Part shown: piece after piece, positions 8,156 to 14,513 of the stretch
How positions within the stretch are numbered: position 1 is the first letter of the stretch
How the letters are laid out: each line of letters opens with the position of its first letter
Source of the DNA: JBGPHT01 sp041484525
GTDB taxonomy: Bacteria; Acidobacteriota; Terriglobia; Bryobacterales; Bryobacteraceae
DNA length: 47,365 bases
NCBI GenBank assembly: GCA_041484525.1
Contig: JBGPHT010000048.1
Coordinates: forward strand, 1-47,365
Direction: 5' to 3'
Notes under the pieces: generated by a model
The model's database searches: none
The model's input: the letters and a program-made list of their open reading frames with translations, nothing else
Told to the model about the DNA's origin: nothing
Translations under genes and position numbers: made by a program

Positions 8156-8173
8156 ATGCGCGAAACTATGTCC

Positions 8174-9645
8174 ATGAGATACGGCCTCTTGCTGATTGCG
8201 GCGTCGCTATAATATACGCCGCTCACCGAGATTACGGCCGCGAATGTCGATCGCTTGCGAGCCGCGTGGGTATATCAAGTTCAGCAGCCCGGCAAATTCC
8301 CGGCCTCGCCGATCGTCATTGATGGCGTCCTTTACATTACGGAGCCCGGTGGCGAAGTGGTGGCGCTCGATGGCCTCACGGGCCGCCCTCTATGGCGCTT
8401 TTCGCGCCGTCCGCCGTCCGACCTCCACGCCTGCTGCGGCGCTTCCAATCGCGGCCTCGCGGTGCTCGACGATCTGCTCTTAGTGGGCACGCTCGACAGC
8501 CACCTGCTGGCAATCGATCTCCATACCGGCAAGCTCCGATGGGACAGTGTGGTAGCCGACTATCGTGACGGCTACGCCATTACAGTGGCGCCGCTGGCCT
8601 TCGGCGACAAGGTCGTGGTCGGAATCGCAGGGGGCGAATTCGGTATCCGCGGTTTCCTCGACGCCTACGATGCGAAGACAGGTCGCCGTGTGTGGCGTTT
8701 TTGGACGGTGCCCGGCCCTGAGGAAGCCGGCCACGAATCCTGGAAGGGCGACAGTTGGAAGACCGGCGGTGCGCCCACCTGGATCACCGGCGCGTACGAC
8801 CCCGCGCTCAACCTCGTCTACTGGGGAACTGGCAACCCCGGGCCCGACTACGACGGCGATGCACGTCAAGGCGACAATTTGTTCTCCTGCTCGCTGCTCG
8901 CGCTCGATGCTGATACCGGCAAGCTGCGCTGGCATTTTCAATTCACGCCGCACGACGTGAACGATTGGGATTCCACGCACGTGCCCATGCTGATTGATTC
9001 GGGGCAACGCAAGCTCGTCGCGGTCGCCAATCGTAACGGTTTTTACTACGTGCTGGATCGCGTCACCGGTGAATTCATCCGCGGCGTGCAATACGGCAGG
9101 CAGACGTGGGCCTCCGGCCTGGACGCCAAGGGCCGCCCCATCCGCCTGCCGGACACGGAGCCCACGGCCGGCGGCCGAATGGTCTATCCCGGTTTCCACG
9201 GCGCCACAAACTGGTTCAGTCCGAGTTTCAGCCCGCTGACTGGCTTCGTGTATGTGGCGGTGCGGGAAGAGCCCGCGTACTTCGTCAAGGAAAAATCGGG
9301 GCACTCGGCCGGCCAGTGGTTCAGCGGCGGAAATCCGCGAGGCGTATCCAACGTGGAGCCGACGGGCTCCATCCGCGCGCTCGATCATGGCACGGGCAAA
9401 CTGCTCTGGGAGTTTCCCCTGAAGTCTCCGCCGTGGGCGGGCCTCATGGCACTGCCGGCGGCGTGGTGTTCGGCGGATCGAGCGAAGGCATGTTCTACGC
9501 ACTCGACGCCGGCAGCGGTAAACCGCTGTGGCACTTCGGCACCGGCGCCCCGATCTTCGCGAATCCTGTAAGCTTTCTGGTGAACGGCCGCCAGCATGTG
9601 GCGATCGCTTCCGGCAACGCGCTCTTCGCCTTTTCGCTTCCCTGA
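8174..9645 (+). pseudogene. PQQ-dependent quinoprotein dehydrogenase (methanol/ethanol family), three lesions
   Basis: From ATG 8174 one frame gives MRYGLLLIAASL, then TAA at 8210-8212, then directly YTPLTEITAANVDRLRAAWV. The signal peptide is therefore joined to the middle of propeller blade 1, with roughly 25-30 family-typical residues missing and a stop at the joint. The propeller then runs intact, with DLHACCGASNRGLAV (the vicinal Cys pair typical of quinoprotein alcohol dehydrogenases), GIAGGEFGIRGFLDAYDA, the PQQ-contact Trp stretch GNPGPDYDGDARQGDNL and HDVNDWDST. At 9446-9449 one G seems to be lost: frame 1 ends in nonsense, while frame +2 gives GTAGGVVFGGSSEGMFYALD and the natural end at 9645. 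It is decayed; the intact relatives are periplasmic alcohol or sugar dehydrogenases. Confidence 0.85.
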
Positions 9646-9664
9646 ACCGGATATCCTGTCATCA

Positions 9665-10117
9665 GTGCGCCTCGTACTCTTCCTGGCCGCCGCGATTCTC
9701 GCAGGGTGCGCGCCTGCGCCGGCACCCGTGGAGAAGCCCAAACCCGATCCGACAACGGAGGCCTGGTATGGCCAGGATGCGGATCAACTGACAGCGTTGA
9801 GCCGCGAAGCCGAGACCTTTCTACAGAAGGGCGATGCCGATCGAGCGGCCGCAATCATTACGCAGGCGCAGCCTCTGATGAACCGCCTCCTTTCGGTTGC
9901 GCGTCCGACACTGGCCGCGATGGAGGCAGCTTCAGACCTCGATCAACTATATGGCCGGATGCTCCTGTCCAATAGGAATTACGGCTGGGCTCGCCTTCTT
10001 TTTCAGAAAAATCTGGCGCGGTGGAAGAACTGGAAGCCGCAGACCCCGGATACTGTTCGCCGCAGAAAGCTGGCGGAGTCGGGGATTGCCGAGTGCGATC
10101 GTCGCCTGGCTCAGTGA
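9665..10117 (+). CDS. Small lipoprotein, all-helical
   Basis: A 150-residue protein from GTG 9665, chosen because it begins a lipoprotein signal (VRLVLFLAAAILAGC with lipobox L-A-G-C at residue 15). An upstream in-frame start would put the signal too far inside. After a Pro-rich linker (APAPAPVEKPKPDP) the protein is predicted helical and TPR-like: AEDQLTALSREAETF-type helices with LQKGDADRAAAIITQAQPLM and DQLYGRMLLSNRNYGWARLL. It is expected to be anchored to a membrane facing the periplasm. A TATCCT box lies seven bases before the start. The partner is unknown; the neighbouring quinoprotein is a pseudogene. Confidence 0.68.
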   Translation: MRLVLFLAAAILAGCAPAPAPVEKPKPDPTTEAWYGQDADQLTALSREAETFLQKGDADRAAAIITQAQPLMNRLLSVARPTLAAMEAASDLDQLYGRMLLSNRNYGWARLLFQKNLARWKNWKPQTPDTVRRRKLAESGIAECDRRLAQ

Positions 10118-10128
10118 TCGGGACTCGA

Positions 10129-10848
10129 TCAACGCTGTGCTGTCCAACGAATACTCTGGTAGAGAAGTCTCAGGAATCGGGGGTCCTCGTAGGCGGAAGG
10201 ACCATGCCCGAGAATCGTCCCTACCACTCGCGAGTTTTTCTCCATACGCGTCCATGCGAGCAATTCGTCGCCGGTTTTGAGCAGCGGCGTGACACTACCA
10301 ACCATGTGCATGTCCCAGTAGAGTTCGTCTTTGAGAACGAAGTCCTGCAGTCCCGCCGTGACAGGATGGTCTTTGGCGGCGATCGTCACGGGAATGTCGA
10401 CGTCACCTTTATAATGCGATGACGATAGGCCATCCTTCATCTGCTCGGCCTTATAAACATATTTCCCGCCGGCGATTCTTTCATACTCGGGCCACATGGG
10501 ATACGACAGGTATGCGTGATGCATGATAACCACGCCAATGCCTCTGTCGAATAGCGCCAGGAACTTTGCCTTTTGCGCGTCAGTGATATTGGTCGGTGCA
10601 TCGTAGAGCACGACGACGTTGAAGCTGTAGAAGTCTTCGCGGTCATACGCCTCGGCGGCCTTCTCTTGAGCAGCTGCAATATAGGTGATGTCCGGATCGT
10701 CGTTGAACATCTTGAAGAAGGGTTCCGCTTTGAATCCATGTCCACCGGTGACGACCAATACCTTGATTTTGCCCTCGGATTTGGGTTGGGCTGCAACGCA
10801 ACCGGCGATCATCGTGAGGAGCAATACCGGAAGCAGTCGAATGCGCAT
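10129..10848 (-). CDS. ThuA-domain lipoprotein
   Basis: A 239-residue protein with a lipoprotein signal (MRIRLLPVLLLTMIAGC). The rest is one ThuA-like (class I glutamine amidotransferase-like fold) domain: KVLVVTGGHGFKAEPFFKMF at the first strand, FNVVVLYDAP, GIGVVIMHHAYLSYPMWPEY with the typical HHA turn, and a C-terminal GTILGHGPSAYEDPRFLRLL that matches the family's LGH...Y motif. ThuA proteins bind or process sugars; many acidobacterial and planctomycete members are exported and linked to sugar degradation, but the reaction is not established. It is convergent with the lipoprotein gene. A GATAAT box lies five bases upstream of the ATG. Confidence 0.9.
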   Translation of the reverse strand: MRIRLLPVLLLTMIAGCVAAQPKSEGKIKVLVVTGGHGFKAEPFFKMFNDDPDITYIAAAQEKAAEAYDREDFYSFNVVVLYDAPTNITDAQKAKFLALFDRGIGVVIMHHAYLSYPMWPEYERIAGGKYVYKAEQMKDGLSSSHYKGDVDIPVTIAAKDHPVTAGLQDFVLKDELYWDMHMVGSVTPLLKTGDELLAWTRMEKNSRVVGTILGHGPSAYEDPRFLRLLYQSIRWTAQR

Positions 10849-10960
10849 GATCGATTATCACCTAACCGCAGATCACGCCATAAAGTAGTATGGTGGTCTC
10901 TGACCCGACTGCAGGCCAACGGCCGATGCTGGCCTGGAGGGTGGACATGGAGGTTCTATC

Positions 10961-11428
10961 ATGACTCTCGATGGCGTGTCGACGATTGCGCTCGTATTGC
11001 TGTTTTCGTTCGCAATTGAGCGTTTGGTGAGCGGTATCCGTTTCGTTTCTGCCTGGGCCGGATGGCTCGATCCCGAAGCAGCATCCGGCGCCGCAGAGAA
11101 GCGGTCGATCGAGCGAAGAAGCACCGCGATTTTCTTCTTCCTTGCCGTGGCTGCGAGTATCGCCACTATCCTGTTCTTCCACCTGAAGGGCATTCTTCAG
11201 ATCCTGGGGCTCAAACAGGAGGATCCTTATGGACTTGATTTCTGTCTTACCGTTCTGGTTCTGGCAGCCGGCGCGGATCGTTTGGGTGATGTGTTCAAGA
11301 CCTATGGCGGCAGCAAGTCAGAATCGAAAACCGAGCCACCGCTGCAGGTTACGGGCACGCTGCACCTGGATGAGGGCTCGCAGGCCAGGTTGAGCGGTCA
11401 GGCTGTGAACGCCGGGGGCAAGGGGTAA
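10961..11428 (+). CDS. Small integral membrane protein of unknown function
   Basis: A 155-residue protein after a GGAGG ribosome site. Three hydrophobic segments are visible at about residues 5-30 (VSTIALVLLFSFAIERLVSG), 54-75 (STAIFFFLAVAASIATILFF) and 90-106 (GLDFCLTVLVLAAGADRLGD). A soluble C-terminal tail of about 45 residues (KSESKTEPPLQVTGTLHLDE) follows. I do not recognise the family. It sits 17 bases upstream of the ASH-domain gene and is probably co-transcribed with it, at the left edge of the large unusual locus. Its size and layout would fit a membrane anchor or a holin-like protein, but nothing in the sequence proves this. Confidence 0.65.
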   Translation: MTLDGVSTIALVLLFSFAIERLVSGIRFVSAWAGWLDPEAASGAAEKRSIERRSTAIFFFLAVAASIATILFFHLKGILQILGLKQEDPYGLDFCLTVLVLAAGADRLGDVFKTYGGSKSESKTEPPLQVTGTLHLDEGSQARLSGQAVNAGGKG

Positions 11429-11445
11429 TCCTCGCGGGGCAACTT

Positions 11446-12735
11446 ATGGATGAGCTCAGGTTTGAAATACGGGGAACCGGCTCCCTTCGCAGACAAACTC
11501 ACGACCCCCGCCATGCGACGTTCACCTATTTGCTTCTGGGCGCGTCCGTGGTTCTGGTCGCTTCCGGAAAATGGCCGTCGAATCCGCAGGCGTCGCTGAC
11601 CCTCGCGCCCGCGGCTTTCGATTTCGGCGCGCTCCCGGTTGGCGCAGAGCCATTGTTGCAGGTGTTCACTCTCGGAAATTCAGGAGATGGAGCCGCAGTG
11701 CTCGGGCAGTTTCGGCTGGCGGGGGAGCATGCTGAGGCATTCGACCTGCGGACCCTCTCCTGCTCGGGGTCGTCTCTGCCGGCGAAATCACAGTGCCAGG
11801 TCGCGGTAACATTCTCACCGACGCATGTCGGGAAACAGGCCGCTCGGATTGAAATCGTCGACGCCGCGGGCGGGGTGATGCAGTCCGCTCGACTGACCGG
11901 GACCGGGAGTAAGCGAGTAATCCCGCCTCCACCACCGCCACCACCGCCGCAGCCGCAACCGGCCATTCTCAAGGTGGATCCCGAGTTTAAGTTTGCGCCG
12001 GTAGTTTTGGGTGGCCAGGCGGCTTTGTCCGTGGCGTTATCCAATGCCGGCGGCGAAATGTTGGAGATCTCCGGCGCTCGCATGGAATCCGAAGGACCGA
12101 TTCAACTCGCCTCCCCCTTCGAACCCGTTCGCATCTCAGCCAACAGCACGAATAATCTCGACGTTGTCTTCAGGCCCGAGAAGGCGGGAAGATTCCAAGC
12201 CACTCTTCTCATCGACTCCAACACGCAACCTTCACCCGCCCGCGTCCAGTTATACGGAACTGCCAGCTCTCCGCCAGTACCCCGGGCGAGGATCACACTC
12301 AGTCCGCCTCAGTTCAGCGCGGCGCGCACGACAGCGATCGCCACGGTGACGAATGTAGGAGAGGGTATGTTGACTCTCGGCAGCGCGGCAATAGAGGGAA
12401 ATTACGCGAAGATGTTTCTGATTCAAGAGAACAAGTGCTCGGGCCGTTCGCTCAAGGCTGATGAACCCTGCACCGTTCAGGTGTATTTCGTCGGGCCTGC
12501 GGCCGCGGCTACGGGCTACTTAATGTATCGTGGCCCTGCAAAAGCCACCCTGGTGATTGAAGATAACACCGCGGAGAAGAGTTCTTCCGTGGAACTGATC
12601 GGCGGGGCGAAACAGAAACCTCCCTCCGCCGGAACGAATGTGCCGGCGATCAACCCGAATGCACTCAAGTTCCGGGAGGCACAAAAGATGATCCAGCCGA
12701 AATCGCCGCTATTACAGCAGCCGGTCATTAAGTAA
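11446..12735 (+). CDS. Membrane-anchored protein with three ASH/choice-of-anchor-D Ig-like domains
   Basis: A 429-residue protein. One membrane helix (residues about 25-42, TFTYLLLGASVVLVA) follows a short basic N-terminus, so the rest should lie outside the cytoplasm. Three ASPM-SPD2-Hydin-like beta-sandwiches follow at about 55-155, 170-275 and 285-390. Each has the typical opening (LAPAAFDFGALPVG; LKVDPEFKFAPVVLGG; ITLSPPQFSAARTT) and the CQVAVTFSPTHVG / LDVVFRPEKAG strand pair. A run of nine prolines plus PQPQP separates domains 1 and 2. ASH domains bind proteins. It is tail-to-tail with the metallopeptidase gene, 17 bases apart, and probably belongs to the neighbouring locus. Confidence 0.78.
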   Translation: MDELRFEIRGTGSLRRQTHDPRHATFTYLLLGASVVLVASGKWPSNPQASLTLAPAAFDFGALPVGAEPLLQVFTLGNSGDGAAVLGQFRLAGEHAEAFDLRTLSCSGSSLPAKSQCQVAVTFSPTHVGKQAARIEIVDAAGGVMQSARLTGTGSKRVIPPPPPPPPPQPQPAILKVDPEFKFAPVVLGGQAALSVALSNAGGEMLEISGARMESEGPIQLASPFEPVRISANSTNNLDVVFRPEKAGRFQATLLIDSNTQPSPARVQLYGTASSPPVPRARITLSPPQFSAARTTAIATVTNVGEGMLTLGSAAIEGNYAKMFLIQENKCSGRSLKADEPCTVQVYFVGPAAAATGYLMYRGPAKATLVIEDNTAEKSSSVELIGGAKQKPPSAGTNVPAINPNALKFREAQKMIQPKSPLLQQPVIK

Positions 12736-12752
12736 ACGCCTGGTGCGTTGCG

Positions 12753-14510
12753 CTACATGCGCTTCATCTGTCGATGAATTAGCTGTAGAGGATACCCAGT
12801 CTGCCGGAATTGCCCATCTTGACCCGTCCAGAACGCCGAACGCTTCTGGAATGCGAGTTGATTATCGATGCGATGCTGTTGGCGAATGTTCTTTGAGATG
12901 ACATACCGGATGTCACCGCGCGGACCTATGATGATCGTGGCGCCCCCGACGAACTTCGCACTAATGCGGGTGTCCGGATCTACTACAACCCGTCGCTGGG
13001 TCACCTCCGCAACCAGATCGAAGAGGACCTGCCCGTCGGGACCGACGCGCCGCGTGGTCCGGACGGATTGAATGCTGGGTGGCTCGACACGGGGCGGGTC
13101 CGCAGGCATCAGACCAAACTCGTCACATTGATGCGGCTGCGTAACGAAATCGCCCAGCGCTGCGGCCTGGTGGTTCAGTTCGTCGGCGGAGGCCGGCACC
13201 GATGGATCGCCATTGAATCGCAGGTTGCTGAAACTCAGCGCCTCAATCGGCGGCAAGTGCCGGTTGGGCCCGCGCCATAGTAGAGCATCTTCGGACAAAG
13301 AAATGACACCCCTGGGATAGATGCCGTGGTCCGCAAAACACTCGATCAGAGTCTCTCGATAGCCCCAGGGATCATCCGGCACCAGGTTCACGTCGGCCGT
13401 GATCATGGCGCGCAGATACTCGCCCAATTCAAGATCGAGCGGCGGGCAGTAGTCGATGGCGCGTATGCAGATGTGGAGCATCGCCCGTGCCAACTCGGAT
13501 GCCTGCGCGGCCAGAATCTGAATGAGATCCTCCGACCAGAAGCCGACTGGCTGCGGTCCGGCCAGGCGAAGGTAACGCTCGGACTTGCGGCGGAAAATCT
13601 TGATGAACGCCTCGAAGACCGCAGTGACCAGGACCCTGCCCATGTCATGCGCTTCCTGGTTCGGATCATACACGATCTTCTTTTCGCCATCCACGGCTGC
13701 GCGGACAGCCTCGCTGCCGATGGTGCTAAATCCGAAGTTAGCGGCTATCTGAGTGAGCATGGACGAACGCCCCACGTCGGGGCCCACTCTCCGTATCTGC
13801 GTCGCCAGTACGTCAGGATACAGAAAATGGTGGAACACGGCGACAAGGTCGGAGAGGCCTTCGTGGAAGCCCAATACATCCGCGTTCGTAGGGATGGTAA
13901 AACGGGACCGAATTCCGTCGATGAGCGCATGTGTCATCTCATGCACGATAATGTCGTGCGAAAGACACGCGAAGGACTTACCACCAGGTAGAGTCAAGTC
14001 CTTCTCATATCCAAACCGGATCTCCCGGTCCGCTTTGATGTAACTCGCGTTTGCGCCTTCGCTGGCCACATGCGGCCGAAGCTTGAGACGCATCGGCCCC
14101 GCTTTCGGGTTGGTTTCGTCGTAGCCCCAGGCGATCTGCCGGCCGAGTGAGGAACGAAAGGTGGCATACACACTCGAGGCGACGGCATATACCATCTGCT
14201 GATGAAAACCCGGGCTCGACACGGCTGGGGAGAGTCCGTCATTGATCAAGATGCGGGGACTCTCGAGATCGAGCGGCGAAAAGCGTTGATCGCCGTCGGC
14301 ACACTCGACTTCGAAGAGATGACCGATGGGTCCCGGAAGCAGCGGCTCATACGGGACGTTAATAGTTGCGATGGCTCCCTCGATCCTCTTCACGGAGGGG
14401 TCCACCGCGTACACACGAAGTGGGCGGTGTGAAGGATCTCCCGGCTTGCACTCGTAGGCGTGAACCTCGGCGGCGAGGGCGACGCCCGGCTTAATCTCGT
14501 AAGGCGGCAC
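12753..14510 (-). CDS. Gluzincin-type metallopeptidase, coupled to the triple-domain enzyme gene
   Basis: A 585-residue protein. Zinc motif HEMTHALIDG (H190, E191, H194) is followed by GFHEGLSD with E217 as probable third ligand, the arrangement of thermolysin-like gluzincins. The spacing of 23 residues from the second His differs slightly from thermolysin. There is no signal peptide, propeptide or membrane helix. The C-terminal 200 residues contain a beta-rich tail (VFVGGATIIIGPRGDIRYV-like) of unknown role. The start is GTG 14510, three bases after the stop of the upstream gene, so translation is very likely coupled. In context it could be a co-delivered or processing protease; the substrate is unknown. 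The peptidase call is from motif and length, not from a family search. Confidence 0.78.
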   Translation of the reverse strand: MPPYEIKPGVALAAEVHAYECKPGDPSHRPLRVYAVDPSVKRIEGAIATINVPYEPLLPGPIGHLFEVECADGDQRFSPLDLESPRILINDGLSPAVSSPGFHQQMVYAVASSVYATFRSSLGRQIAWGYDETNPKAGPMRLKLRPHVASEGANASYIKADREIRFGYEKDLTLPGGKSFACLSHDIIVHEMTHALIDGIRSRFTIPTNADVLGFHEGLSDLVAVFHHFLYPDVLATQIRRVGPDVGRSSMLTQIAANFGFSTIGSEAVRAAVDGEKKIVYDPNQEAHDMGRVLVTAVFEAFIKIFRRKSERYLRLAGPQPVGFWSEDLIQILAAQASELARAMLHICIRAIDYCPPLDLELGEYLRAMITADVNLVPDDPWGYRETLIECFADHGIYPRGVISLSEDALLWRGPNRHLPPIEALSFSNLRFNGDPSVPASADELNHQAAALGDFVTQPHQCDEFGLMPADPPRVEPPSIQSVRTTRRVGPDGQVLFDLVAEVTQRRVVVDPDTRISAKFVGGATIIIGPRGDIRYVISKNIRQQHRIDNQLAFQKRSAFWTGQDGQFRQTGYPLQLIHRQMKRM

Positions 14511-14513
14511 GCA

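Noticed and set aside
8208..8213. TATAAT near the start of the quinoprotein remnant as a promoter
   Set aside because: It lies at the deletion joint inside the decayed frame, with no -35 box at a suitable distance; most likely chance.
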